A stretch of 64,000 nucleotides of DNA from Candidatus Methanomicula labiotermitis (GTDB taxonomy: Archaea; Thermoplasmatota; Thermoplasmata; Methanomassiliicoccales; Methanomethylophilaceae): positions 1 through 64,000 of the forward strand of contig WQZU01000001.1 in the NCBI GenBank assembly GCA_009780575.1. Direction: 5' to 3'. The notes below the pieces were generated by a model. It saw only the letters and a list, made by a program, of their open reading frames with translations, searched no databases and was not told where the DNA came from. How positions within the stretch are numbered: position 1 is the stretch's first letter; the number at the start of each line of letters is the position of its first letter. This document shows, in pieces, positions 9,237 through 17,152 of this stretch. Both the position numbers and the translations under genes were made by a program.

Positions 9237-9780
9237 AGAAGCGGGCGGCCGAAGATCGTTTGAGATAGATCACGCGATATCAGTGGGTAAAAAAGTATGG
9301 AGGGACCAGCTCAATCTCATGCAAGTGATTGGAGACCTTCCTACCATTCTAGACAATGACGTCCGTGAGCTTGATGAGATAATTCAATCTTTCAAGGATA
9401 ATGGAGGTCAAATACGCTTCAATGATGAAACATTGACCTGGACTTGCTCATACAGAAAAGTCAACGTTAAGATCGTTTTTGATCACACCCACAAAAAGAA
9501 ATTTTCATCCTTTACCGATGAAAACGCCGGTAAAACGCCAAAAGAAGTGATAAAAACAATTGGTGCTGTGATATCGGCACACCATGAGATTTCTAAGCGT
9601 CTTTTCGCTCGCAGGCTCATAAAAGAAATGATAAGCTATTTCGAAGACGCGGCTGCCAAGGACAGCATCGAGGAAATAATAGAGGATTTCAAAGATAATG
9701 CCGAGGTAAAATTCAATGCGATCAATGGAAATCATAGAATTTTTGACATCAATATAGAAGATTTATTGAGAGGGAGATAA
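9217..9780 (+). CDS. Soluble protein of unknown function in the structural operon
   Basis: 187 residues, charged, no signal peptide or membrane helix. A strong Shine-Dalgarno (ggagg) lies about ten bases before the ATG, inside the 3' end of the preceding gene. The final TAA shares its last A with the ATG of the ATPase gene, so the two products are likely made together and may act together. No recognisable motif. Confidence 0.6.
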   Translation: MFRKKSKEAGGRRSFEIDHAISVGKKVWRDQLNLMQVIGDLPTILDNDVRELDEIIQSFKDNGGQIRFNDETLTWTCSYRKVNVKIVFDHTHKKKFSSFTDENAGKTPKEVIKTIGAVISAHHEISKRLFARRLIKEMISYFEDAAAKDSIEEIIEDFKDNAEVKFNAINGNHRIFDINIEDLLRGR

Positions 9781-10748
9781 TGAAAGCGTATCCTCTCCTA
9801 ACTCTCAATACGCCAACCTATCTTCTCACAACAGAGGCCCTTAGGCCGCCCGATGAAGAGCCGTACGACATCACATCCATGGCGAATAGTCGCTTTTTCA
9901 GGTCGATCCCGGCGCGATCAGTAGAGCATAGGCACCTTTGCATCGTAGGCAAGATGGGAAGCGGCAAAACCACGACAAAGAACTTCTTGGCCTCTTATGC
10001 GCTCGACAGATACGGCGGCGTAGATAATGTTAACATCGTATACACCGACGATCCGCGTGTAGCTATTGAGCTCATCGATGATAGACCTGTACAGCTGCTC
10101 ATAATCGACGATGCCACATCTTACGCCTCATCTCGAGAGATCCATAAGCAGGCTCAGTTCTTGAAGGATTTCAACCGGACCCGACATGCATACATGAACC
10201 GATTTCCAGGGAGATCTGCCCTTATACTACACATATTCGGTTGGCAAAGATGGATCGAACTGGATCCCGGACTGAGAGACGGACATCTAATAATATTCAA
10301 AACCGGGATGACCGGACGCAATGATGTTCGAAATATTGAGGACATTATAGGACCCAAGTACTTCGATGTACTATTCCGGATATGGGATGCAATAGACCAA
10401 GGAAATGATAACGCCAAATCCATCTCAGTGGCGCGCATATCCTCGCGCCAGCCCGAAGAGGGCGGCGCAGGAATCTACATTACAGAGGAAGTGCCCTGGG
10501 TTCTTCCTGACCTCTTGCCTTCAGAAAAATATTTCGCCGCCGACAGGCAGACGGAAGACGAGATCCTATACAAGTACAGGTCAGATCCGAAATGGGCCCT
10601 CCGCATAGAGTGCTACGATCTGGACATAACAAACGACCATACGCAGACTGAGATCGCCGATATTCTGTCCGATCGCCACGGTAAGACCATCAGACAAGGG
10701 TATGTGTCTGAAGCGATCTCAAAAGTTAAGGAGCTGCTGAAGAAATGA
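9780..10748 (+). CDS. P-loop ATPase of the mobile element (packaging/assembly type candidate)
   Basis: 322 residues. Walker A is GKMGSGKT at residues 57-64 and Walker B is LLIIDD at 106-111. A middle region rich in aromatic residues follows, then a C-terminal segment (about 260-320) that could be a helix-turn-helix (QTEIADILSDRHGKTIRQG). It is the last gene of the operon. Element-encoded ATPases beside membrane protein genes commonly drive genome packaging, DNA transfer or virion assembly. It lacks signatures that would place it firmly in the FtsK/HerA or AAA+ groups, so the exact role stays open. Confidence 0.7.
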   Translation: MKAYPLLTLNTPTYLLTTEALRPPDEEPYDITSMANSRFFRSIPARSVEHRHLCIVGKMGSGKTTTKNFLASYALDRYGGVDNVNIVYTDDPRVAIELIDDRPVQLLIIDDATSYASSREIHKQAQFLKDFNRTRHAYMNRFPGRSALILHIFGWQRWIELDPGLRDGHLIIFKTGMTGRNDVRNIEDIIGPKYFDVLFRIWDAIDQGNDNAKSISVARISSRQPEEGGAGIYITEEVPWVLPDLLPSEKYFAADRQTEDEILYKYRSDPKWALRIECYDLDITNDHTQTEIADILSDRHGKTIRQGYVSEAISKVKELLKK

Positions 10749-10895
10749 GATTATCGCGATTATCGGGCAGAGGTCATCTACGCGCCCGCATCATGCGCGC
10801 GCGTGTGTTGCGCCGTTCGATACTATCGGCGGAATATCGGCGATTATCTGCCGCCGTCGGCGCGATCAAAAACGAAAACCAACACTCATTCTGGA
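10749..10895. other. GC-rich intergenic stretch between ATPase gene and small basic gene
   Basis: 147 bases with clustered gcgc/cgcg steps (for example around 10779-10803) and gcgat repeats, unlike the A/T-rich spacers elsewhere in the element. An open frame reaches back to 10803 but its composition looks non-coding. Could hold a hairpin or terminator; nothing firm. Confidence 0.3.
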
Positions 10896-11054
10896 ATGAA
10901 AAATAAGCTAAAAGGAGGTGGAAAAATAGTCAGAGAAGAAGTAATCTACAAGCGGGACGGAAAGACCGTTGAGCACTTGATACGCAACGGTAATTCGAAC
11001 CCGAGGATCAAATCGCCCGCAAAAGCAAAGGGCAAAGGTAAGAGGAAAAAGTGA
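10896..11054 (+). CDS. Small basic protein with Lys/Ala/Pro tail
   Basis: 52 residues from ATG 10896. The C-terminus (KSPAKAKGKGKRKK) resembles the basic tails of nucleic-acid-binding proteins. A very strong Shine-Dalgarno (aaaggaggtgg, 10911-10921) lies inside the frame, just ahead of an in-frame ATA at 10926, so the real product may start there with about 42 residues. The function may be DNA or RNA condensation, inferred from charge alone. Confidence 0.45.
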   Translation: MKNKLKGGGKIVREEVIYKRDGKTVEHLIRNGNSNPRIKSPAKAKGKGKRKK

Positions 11055-11140
11055 CTCACACCGCACAGACGAGGACTAGGAGTTTGCGGTAATCTCCCAA
11101 AGCAAAACCGCACACTAAAGTAACGCATAAGAGGTGTCAA

Positions 11141-11791
11141 ATGGCGAAAAGGAAGATAGCGGACAACACGATAACAATAATCGTTGACGAGATAGGCGAC
11201 CCTGGGTTAGACACGCCGGACGATCCAGATTTTGTAATGACTGCATCCGTCGTTATACAACCGATCCAGTTTAGTAACATATCTGCAAAATATCGCAAAC
11301 TATGGAAGAAATCGGAACTCAAGTCGAGATATTCCACACCGGAAGAAAGAGATATAGTTATCTCGGATGCGTCAGAGCTTGATCCGAAATCCAACGCCGT
11401 TTTCATCAGAAAGACATCGGGAGATAACCCGAAATGGTGGAGAGAATCAAAGAATCGGGATACTGCATATAGGGAAACGCTTTCCGAACTTATGGATGAT
11501 ACATTCGGTTCGACGGCAGACGACGGGTTTATTGTAGTCTTAGATAGGCATAAAGCCATTACCGGCGGTCACGGCGAGCGGATTGTAGAGGAGTCGGCTA
11601 AGGTCAAGAACAAGAAGGTCAAAAAATGTTATGTCGAAGATTCGGCGGCCGGAGAACGCCGCGACATCCTCCAAACCAACGACTTCATACCGAGGGAAGC
11701 CAGAGAGATCATACGTGGTGAAAAAGAAACCTCCAAACTGAACATCAACATACGGCGCATCACATCAAAGAACGTCAGAATTAAAAAGTAA
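11141..11791 (+). CDS. DUF3800-family protein
   Basis: 216 residues. The N-terminal IIVDEIGDPG resembles the DESGD entry motif of DUF3800, the middle has VVLDRHKAI, and the C-terminal ILQTNDFIPREAREI matches the conserved LQ-x-ADFI segment. DUF3800 proteins have an RNase H-like fold and are common in mobile elements and defence islands, with unknown activity. GAGGTG precedes the ATG by six bases. The gene stands alone between a small basic gene and a leftward operon. It is shorter than many family members; the same frame stays open for 50 codons beyond the TAA. Confidence 0.7.
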   Translation: MAKRKIADNTITIIVDEIGDPGLDTPDDPDFVMTASVVIQPIQFSNISAKYRKLWKKSELKSRYSTPEERDIVISDASELDPKSNAVFIRKTSGDNPKWWRESKNRDTAYRETLSELMDDTFGSTADDGFIVVLDRHKAITGGHGERIVEESAKVKNKKVKKCYVEDSAAGERRDILQTNDFIPREAREIIRGEKETSKLNINIRRITSKNVRIKK

Positions 11792-11970
11792 TGTTGCCCG
11801 CGAGGTCATGTTATCACAACTAACACGGGGCTTACACATACGATAGTAGAATCTTCGAAATATAAAAAGATACTGCAAAACTTGAGCGTGTACCCTATCT
11901 TCGACACCCTTGAGAAAACTATCAGAACATCGGAGATATAAAAACATTTCAATATTTTTATAATGGGAAA

Positions 11971-12537
11971 TCATTTTTTCCGTTTAAAATCCTCCGCGCC
12001 GTAAACGACACCTAGATGTTTCACACCGTATTTCTTATAGTCCGTTTCCCACTTTATAGTTTCATAACGCACCCGTTCTGAACCGCATCCGACGCAGAAC
12101 GGAGGATCGTCAAACGTATATATTCTTCGGCATTTTTCACAAACCTTTGTAGGTCTTTCTCCGACGATAATAGATCGTTCCAACCGTACTTCGTATTCGC
12201 CACCCATTAACCCGATCTCCAGGACTGGTATGTTGTCCTTAGAAATGTACCCGACAACATATAATTCATCGTGCCCATGACATTCGACAACGGCATATAT
12301 ACCCGATTGTGCAGGAACAAATACATAATCGCTGTCGTTGTTGTTCTCAAAAATATCAAACAATTCAGGCGCGCCGAACTCATTCATTACCAGCACTGAA
12401 TGAACGCATGTACTCCCGGAGAATCCTGGGAATCTCATTTGTTTTTTATCCTTCAATGAGTTACTATGAAGCGCAAACGCTTGTACCTTCAGATATTTAA
12501 CATAAAAAAGTTGAGGTCTTTCCTGCTTTTTGCTCAT
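11971..12537 (-). CDS. Zinc-ribbon protein of unknown function
   Basis: 188 residues with a CEKC...CVGC zinc ribbon at about residues 133-153 and otherwise beta-rich sequence. It is the last gene of a three-gene leftward operon with a winged-helix regulator; its start overlaps the preceding gene by four bases. No membrane helix. Its function is not recognised; the zinc ribbon suggests contact with nucleic acid or protein. Confidence 0.6.
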   Translation of the reverse strand: MSKKQERPQLFYVKYLKVQAFALHSNSLKDKKQMRFPGFSGSTCVHSVLVMNEFGAPELFDIFENNNDSDYVFVPAQSGIYAVVECHGHDELYVVGYISKDNIPVLEIGLMGGEYEVRLERSIIVGERPTKVCEKCRRIYTFDDPPFCVGCGSERVRYETIKWETDYKKYGVKHLGVVYGAEDFKRKK

Positions 12538-12830
12538 CGTTTCCTCTCCGTAGCGTTCTCTTCCTTTTCCCTTTTTTTCCGTTCCCTTTCGAGGATGCTG
12601 TTTATTCTACAATCCAAAAATGCGTTCACATCCGGCTGAATTTTCTCTTTGCATATCCAATCAGGCGTGATCCCTCCGAACCGCCGAACCTTCACATAAT
12701 CTTTGATGTACGAAACGAGTTCGGCCACACACTTTTCATAACCGTAACAATGACAATAATGATTCAATATAATCTGGGCGAGTTTGGTATTAAGGTTTGT
12801 CCATTCATCGGCAACAGGAACATCGCCCAT
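12534..12830 (-). CDS. Hypothetical protein, middle gene of regulator operon
   Basis: 98 residues, helical, several Cys (HCHCYGYEKC near the N-terminus) and a highly charged Lys/Glu/Arg tail. It lies two bases from the winged-helix gene and overlaps the zinc-ribbon gene, so all three are co-transcribed. No family recognised. Confidence 0.55.
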   Translation of the reverse strand: MGDVPVADEWTNLNTKLAQIILNHYCHCYGYEKCVAELVSYIKDYVKVRRFGGITPDWICKEKIQPDVNAFLDCRINSILERERKKREKEENATERKR

Positions 12831-12832
12831 AT

Positions 12833-13150
12833 TCAGCCTACCTTATTCCCTTGCTCCGAAGGTGCGCCGTGATTTATTGGCATCTTTCCTTCTCCGCGCT
12901 CTATGTCTAACCATTTTTCCATGAATATTTTACCCTTATCAGTTATGTAATATGTCTTAACCGTTCGACCGATCGAACTTTTAACTTCTTGTATGTACCC
13001 TGCTTCTACGAATTCTTTTAACCGTTTTATTCTAGAGTTTTTACCCTCTCCGTCTGTTAACTCTTGTTGGTTAATTCCAGAGTTATAGTATACTCCTTTC
13101 AAAACCTTAATCGAATTGATCCGAGATATTAAATCCTCTATGTTATCCAC
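12833..13150 (-). CDS. Winged-helix DNA-binding protein
   Basis: 105 residues, GTG start. The pattern of helices followed by GYIQEV...GRTVKTYYITDKGKIF is the wing of a winged helix-turn-helix (MarR/ArsR-like). It is first in a leftward operon; its start overlaps a set of three related half-sites at 13149-13239, the expected place for autoregulation. It probably sets the switch between the leftward operon and rightward transcription toward the integrase. Confidence 0.7.
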   Translation of the reverse strand: MDNIEDLISRINSIKVLKGVYYNSGINQQELTDGEGKNSRIKRLKEFVEAGYIQEVKSSIGRTVKTYYITDKGKIFMEKWLDIERGEGKMPINHGAPSEQGNKVG

Positions 13151-13239
13151 AAAATGTTATTGGTAATTCTTCATTTATCTTTACTTACCCAATAATGTTT
13201 TCGGGAAAGGACTTAAATAGAACCCAAAACCATTATCGG
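13149..13239. promoter_or_regulatory. Divergent control region with three related half-sites
   Basis: Three copies of a motif close to CCAATAAtgTTTTsG occur: inverted at 13149-13164, direct at 13188-13205 and inverted at 13223-13239. The last two flank a TATA-like box (ttaaata, 13213-13219). The adjacent winged-helix gene is the natural binder. The TATA box is placed to start rightward transcription near 13243. Confidence 0.5.
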
Positions 13240-13242
13240 TTA

Positions 13243-13327
13243 ACGTGGGAAAAGCAGCCAAGGGGAATATAGGTCAAAAACTGAAATGGGAAATGAGGGT
13301 TCAAATCCGCGAACAATCTCCCCACGT
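13243..13327 (+). ncRNA. Possible tRNA-like small RNA
   Basis: ACGTGGG (13243-13249) pairs perfectly with CCCACGT (13321-13327), a seven-base terminal stem. Next to it, GAGGG-TTCAAAT-CC (13295-13308) plus CTC (13318-13320) gives a perfect T-arm once nine bases (13309-13317) are left out. A TATA-like box lies about 27 bases upstream of 13243. I could not fold convincing D and anticodon arms, so this is at best tRNA-like or a decayed tRNA. Confidence 0.35.
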
Positions 13328-13385
13328 ATTCTGTTCGTACCCTCCATCCCTCCTATTCTCTTAAGGATACAGGAAACGTGGAAAC

Positions 13386-13637
13386 ATGAATAAAAAAACA
13401 ATGTTAATGTGGAAAATACTAACGAGTGCGATATACGAATATGCTATCTGCGATAATGCAAATTTAATTGATGTAATTATTAACTTGATGCAAAAAGAGC
13501 TACAATTTTACCCTTCTGATTCTGAAATGTATAGGGACATAATGCATATGAAGCCTTTCCTCATGGAAGAAATTGCGCGTGAGAGCTATGGAATTTTGAT
13601 AAGCTGTGCGCTTTTCGACACATCGGATGTGATTTAA
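13386..13637 (+). CDS. Small hypothetical protein
   Basis: 83 residues, helical and mildly acidic, with no signal peptide or recognised motif. Its stop overlaps the ATG of the next small gene (taATG), which supports it being translated. It lies between the regulator region and the integrase. Confidence 0.45.
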   Translation: MNKKTMLMWKILTSAIYEYAICDNANLIDVIINLMQKELQFYPSDSEMYRDIMHMKPFLMEEIARESYGILISCALFDTSDVI

Positions 13638-13792
13638 TGATCGCATGGTTCTGTCAGTCCTGCCCTCGCCAGAAGGATGAGTCATGCCGCGGTATGGATT
13701 GGGACGACCGGCCGCATATCGATTACGTGTGCGGGAATCACCCGGCGCACATAAGCGGACGACTCGCAGAGCTTCCAGGAATTCTTCTTTGA
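13637..13792 (+). CDS. Very small cysteine-containing protein
   Basis: 51 residues starting inside the preceding stop codon. Cysteines at positions 6, 9, 17 and 32 with a nearby His could bind one zinc ion. After the stop, a neighbouring frame reads DSQSFQEFFFDWKSDAREYY up to 13834 and looks protein-like, so a frameshift may have shortened a longer gene. Confidence 0.4.
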   Translation: MIAWFCQSCPRQKDESCRGMDWDDRPHIDYVCGNHPAHISGRLAELPGILL

Positions 13793-13847
13793 CTGGAAAT
13801 CCGATGCCAGGGAGTACTACCAATCAGCGATATAACACGAGTAATGC

Positions 13848-14801
13848 ATGACACCCAACGCTGAAGGCCGGTACCCATTCCGCCACGCCGCCAACGAGTA
13901 CCTACGTGCTCACTACGGACTGCTCGCCACATCTACGTACGACGAGCGAGTCCGTAGATTCAGCCGTATGGCCAAGGATTTTGAGGCTTTACGTAAAGCT
14001 GACAAGGTCACTACCATGGATCCGGCCCAGCTAACAGCCGAGGATGTCAAGGAGTATTTTCTGATGCTCAAAGGCCGAGGGCTTTCCGCTAAGGGTCTTT
14101 CACACAATATCAGTGCGTTAAAAGTTCTATGTTTTTATCACGGCAACGCGGCTGTGGACGTATGCCGCGCCAAATATCCGATCATAAAAACCCGATTGCC
14201 GACGCATAGACTGCCTACCACTCCGCTTACGATCTTATCTGAGATTCTCGACAAGGGAAACGAATGCCAATCGTATGAGAGGATTAGAAACTACTCGGTG
14301 GTAGTCTGCGCATACTGCGCCGGTATGCGACCGGTCGAGATCCAACATGCCCGGATAGAGAACCTTAACACATCGGACGGTGTGATCTACATTGATGTTG
14401 TTAAAGGTCAAGGATCTTATGGAGAGCCTAGATACATTCCGATCCATCCCGAAGGTATCGAGATCCTTAAAAAATACGTCCATCTCAGAAATATAAAATT
14501 CGGATCCAAAGGATACCTTTTCACATCCGCCGGCCGTCGCTATTTTTCTACAAACGCCCTTAGATTTTTTAAGACACGGGTAGAAAATGAGGTATCACAC
14601 AAATTCGATTTCCGGGAGGGCCGCAGAACTTTCGGCCAGATGCTCATTGATGAGGGTGTTTCGGTCGAAGATGTGGCCGTTATAATGGGTCACCGGACCA
14701 GCCGGACCACAGAAAAATATTACGCTCGAAGAACGCAGAAATCTGCTATGTCAAACATTTTAAAACTATGGGAAAAAAGGAGAAATGAAAAAAATGAATA
14801 G
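13848..14801 (+). CDS. int: Tyrosine recombinase / integrase of the element
   Basis: 317 residues. The N-terminal part (about 10-115) is a SAM-like core-binding domain; the rest is the catalytic domain. Visible catalytic residues are R161 (GMRPVEI), K186 (VKGQGS), R259 (GRRTF), H282 (MGHRT) and Y291 (EKYYARR). The usual His of the HxxR motif is Arg here (R256), a change tolerated in several archaeal integrases. The gene ends 48 bases from the 3' end of tRNA-Leu, so it marks one end of an element inserted in that tRNA. It should catalyse insertion and excision. Confidence 0.9.
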   Translation: MTPNAEGRYPFRHAANEYLRAHYGLLATSTYDERVRRFSRMAKDFEALRKADKVTTMDPAQLTAEDVKEYFLMLKGRGLSAKGLSHNISALKVLCFYHGNAAVDVCRAKYPIIKTRLPTHRLPTTPLTILSEILDKGNECQSYERIRNYSVVVCAYCAGMRPVEIQHARIENLNTSDGVIYIDVVKGQGSYGEPRYIPIHPEGIEILKKYVHLRNIKFGSKGYLFTSAGRRYFSTNALRFFKTRVENEVSHKFDFREGRRTFGQMLIDEGVSVEDVAVIMGHRTSRTTEKYYARRTQKSAMSNILKLWEKRRNEKNE

Positions 14802-14845
14802 AAATGAGTTGAAAACCAAAAACCGATTAATTGGATCGAAGCGGT

Positions 14846-14890
14846 TGGTGCGGGGGGAGGGATTCGAACCCACGAACTCCTGTGAGACAG
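14846..14890. other. Predicted attachment site (3' part of tRNA-Leu)
   Basis: The integrase gene lies directly against the 3' half of tRNA-Leu, the usual target of archaeal tyrosine integrases. The core repeat should be part of the T-arm/acceptor segment. The second copy is expected left of the window, so the exact limits cannot be seen. Confidence 0.5.
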
Positions 14891-14949
14891 AATTTCTTCC
14901 TCTGCGGAGTCTTAAGTCCTGCGCCTTTGGCCAACTCGGCTACCCCCGC
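14849..14949 (-). tRNA. tRNA-Leu(TAA) with a short intron
   Basis: The minus strand folds with acceptor GCGGGGG/CCCCCGC, a TTCGAAT T-loop and a long variable arm (TCTCACAGGAGTTC), as in class II tRNA-Leu. The loop CTTAAGA gives anticodon TAA. The stem CAGGA pairs with TTCTG only if about 17 bases after the anticodon are removed, an intron at the canonical archaeal site between positions 37 and 38. A CCA follows at 14846-14848. It is the likely insertion site of the neighbouring element. Confidence 0.92.
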
Positions 14950-15010
14950 GTATGGTTATCCGGAGTCTGCGCATCATTTTAAAACCTCGCATCATTCAGC
15001 GAAGCTGTGA

Positions 15011-15118
15011 TCAATCCTTTATACGTTGTTTTCTTCCGAGCATGATCATTATGATGAAACAGGAAATCCCTGCTGCCAGGCATATGTAGCCGAATTCAAT
15101 GGTCGATACGTCTATCAT
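15011..15118 (-). CDS. 35-residue single-helix membrane protein in ABC exporter operon
   Basis: ATG at 15118 follows the permease stop by two bases and has aaggag just upstream. The product is one hydrophobic helix (residues about 9-27) with a short basic tail (GRKQRIKD). It is probably an accessory subunit of the exporter. Small size alone limits certainty. Confidence 0.55.
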   Translation of the reverse strand: MIDVSTIEFGYICLAAGISCFIIMIMLGRKQRIKD

Positions 15119-15120
15119 GT

Positions 15121-16227
15121 TCACAGCTCCTTCCTGTTTATCCTTATCAATCCGATGATTAGGAACACTATTCCCGTGATCACGGACACAACGGCGAAGT
15201 TGAGCGGTTCGAACAGCAGAACGTTGGCGAAACCGGGGTCGAGACCCATCGTATAGAACGTCAAAGGCGGCAGCCCGTCCATACCTACGCCCATCTGGAT
15301 CATCGCGGGCGCATAAGCGAATATCGGCAGGAACATGAGCGTTCTTATCATGGTCTCCTCCGTTTGCAGGTCTATGTATCCTTCTCCCATCATGTAATCA
15401 AGGAAGAACACCCATCCGCCGGCCAATATCACCGGAAGCACGAACATGATCACCATCATGACCCCTACGGAACCCTTTTTCAAGAGTGTGCTCAGCATGT
15501 ACGCCATTGCCGCTATTGCGAAGACGCCGCACATTGCCAGAGCAAGAGAAGCGGGCATGCTGTCCGGAATATATATCCCGTATATGTCAGCCGTGAATAT
15601 CGCAATACCGAATCCCAATAGGATCACGCCGAAGCTGAGCGTCAGCGCCGCCAGGAATTTTCCGGTATAGAACGCCGTCCTTGATATCGGCAAAGGGAAC
15701 ACCATGTATGCGGTCTTGTCCCTGAACTCGGAGGATAATACCTTACCTGCGAACATCACCGGAATGAACGCCATCATGTACGGCAGCAGGAACAACAGGA
15801 AACTTATCTCCAGGTCTGCAAAGGAATTCGGGTAAAGGGATTCTACCACGAACGGTATTATGAATATCAGCGCTGCCAGTAAGATGAAGAGGAATGTTTT
15901 TGCATTCTTCGCATACTGTCTCATCTGTACCGCGTAAACAGATGACATCTGGCGTATCTGCGACGGCAGTCTGTACCTTTTTCCGATCCGTTCCGTATCG
16001 GCGCTGAGAGGAGTGTATACGACGTCGGCATCCACGATCTCGCCGCCGGCGTTTGCATTTACGGCGTCTGTACGATCGGCGTCGTCAATATGCATATCCT
16101 CATCATAATTGTCATACGTATCATCATCGATATCGACGGTATCGATCTCTTCTGCAACATCGACAACGGTGTCGGCCGGATCTGTCCTCTCTTCTTCGCC
16201 GGGCCTATCGAACGTCATCTTTGTCAT
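15121..16227 (-). CDS. ABC-2 type exporter permease
   Basis: 368 residues. A very acidic Asp/Thr-rich N-terminal extension of about 95 residues precedes six membrane helices typical of ABC-2 permeases (about 110-365). The motif SSEFRDKTAYMVFPLPISR after the second helix pair is the usual coupling region. It overlaps the ATPase gene by 23 bases and is followed by a tiny membrane protein. The substrate is unknown; drugs, lipids or peptides are all possible. A second in-frame ATG at 16218 has better spacing from GGAGAGG. Confidence 0.85.
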   Translation of the reverse strand: MTKMTFDRPGEEERTDPADTVVDVAEEIDTVDIDDDTYDNYDEDMHIDDADRTDAVNANAGGEIVDADVVYTPLSADTERIGKRYRLPSQIRQMSSVYAVQMRQYAKNAKTFLFILLAALIFIIPFVVESLYPNSFADLEISFLLFLLPYMMAFIPVMFAGKVLSSEFRDKTAYMVFPLPISRTAFYTGKFLAALTLSFGVILLGFGIAIFTADIYGIYIPDSMPASLALAMCGVFAIAAMAYMLSTLLKKGSVGVMMVIMFVLPVILAGGWVFFLDYMMGEGYIDLQTEETMIRTLMFLPIFAYAPAMIQMGVGMDGLPPLTFYTMGLDPGFANVLLFEPLNFAVVSVITGIVFLIIGLIRINRKEL

Positions 16228-17152
16228 CCTCTCCCGTGAGACTCATGTAAAACGATTCCAGGTCGGATCCTTTCTGATTCAGAGTCATAAGTCCGAGATC
16301 GTGCCGTCTTATCATGTCTATCAGGCCGTCTCTGTCGTCGATGCCTGCAAAACTGACTGAGAACGTGTAATCATTGATGCGCTCAGCGTACGTCACATTG
16401 TTGAAGTCGCGGAGATCTTCGATGAAACTTTTGGTCATGTTCCTTTTGAGGGAGATCTCCAGCGTGGCGTTCTTTTCCGCTTTTCTTGAAAGGTCTCTGA
16501 CGTTTCCGGACATCATCGTCTTCCCTTTCCTTATGACGGTAACGGAATCACACACCTCCGAGACCTCGTTCAGCATGTGCGTTGATATCAGAAGGGATCT
16601 GTCGTTCTTTTTCATATCCCTCAGTATTTCCCGGACCTCCATCAGTCCCCTCGGATCGAGACCCGACGTCGGCTCGTCCATTATCAATATATCGGGGTCC
16701 GGCATAAGCGCCTGCGCCAATGACACGCGCTGTTTCATGCCTTTGGAGAATTTTCCTATCTTTTTGTTTCTCCAGTCCCACATCCTGACCTCTTCAAGCA
16801 CATCCCTTATCCTCGCTTGGATCTCGTTCCTGCCTATGCCTCTCAGCCTTCCGACATAACTGAGTATCTCCACGGGCGTGAAGTTCGGGTAGCACTCTGG
16901 AGTCTCGATGACACAGCCGACCGATTCCATGGCCCTTCTGTGTTTTCTGCAGTCGATGCCGTTCACCAACACGGTTCCGGAGGTCGGCCTGATCATTCCG
17001 GTTATGACCTTCAGCATTGTGCTCTTGCCTGCACCGTTCGGTCCCAGAAGTCCCATGTACTCTCCCTTTCTCACGGTCATCGTGATGTCCGATACTGCCG
17101 TGAAGTGTCCGAATGTTTTCGTCAGAGACGTGATCTCTATAGCATTTGTCAA
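16205..17152 (-). CDS. ABC transporter ATP-binding protein
   Basis: 315 residues, TTG start. Walker A GPNGAGKST, signature KFSKGMKQR (KFSKGMKQRVSLAQAL), Walker B ILIMDEPTSGLDP and the switch His in STHML are all intact. The C-terminal 90 residues match the regulatory extension of CcmA/NatA-like exporter ATPases. It is the first gene of the leftward operon and powers the adjacent permease. Confidence 0.92.
   Translation of the reverse strand: MTNAIEITSLTKTFGHFTAVSDITMTVRKGEYMGLLGPNGAGKSTMLKVITGMIRPTSGTVLVNGIDCRKHRRAMESVGCVIETPECYPNFTPVEILSYVGRLRGIGRNEIQARIRDVLEEVRMWDWRNKKIGKFSKGMKQRVSLAQALMPDPDILIMDEPTSGLDPRGLMEVREILRDMKKNDRSLLISTHMLNEVSEVCDSVTVIRKGKTMMSGNVRDLSRKAEKNATLEISLKRNMTKSFIEDLRDFNNVTYAERINDYTFSVSFAGIDDRDGLIDMIRRHDLGLMTLNQKGSDLESFYMSLTGEDDKDDVR

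Noticed and set aside
10803-10895. N-terminal extension of the small basic protein
   Set aside because: Cysteine/arginine-rich, GC-skewed sequence without ribosome site; strong sites lie downstream.
11792-11944. Frame stays open after the DUF3800 TAA and looks partly protein-like
   Set aside because: No start codon is available, readthrough of TAA has no known basis here, and it contains promoter-like A/T runs.
13243-13327. tRNA-Pyl
   Set aside because: The terminal stem and T-arm suggest a tRNA-like fold, but there is no CTA anticodon arm and no tRNA-Pyl features.
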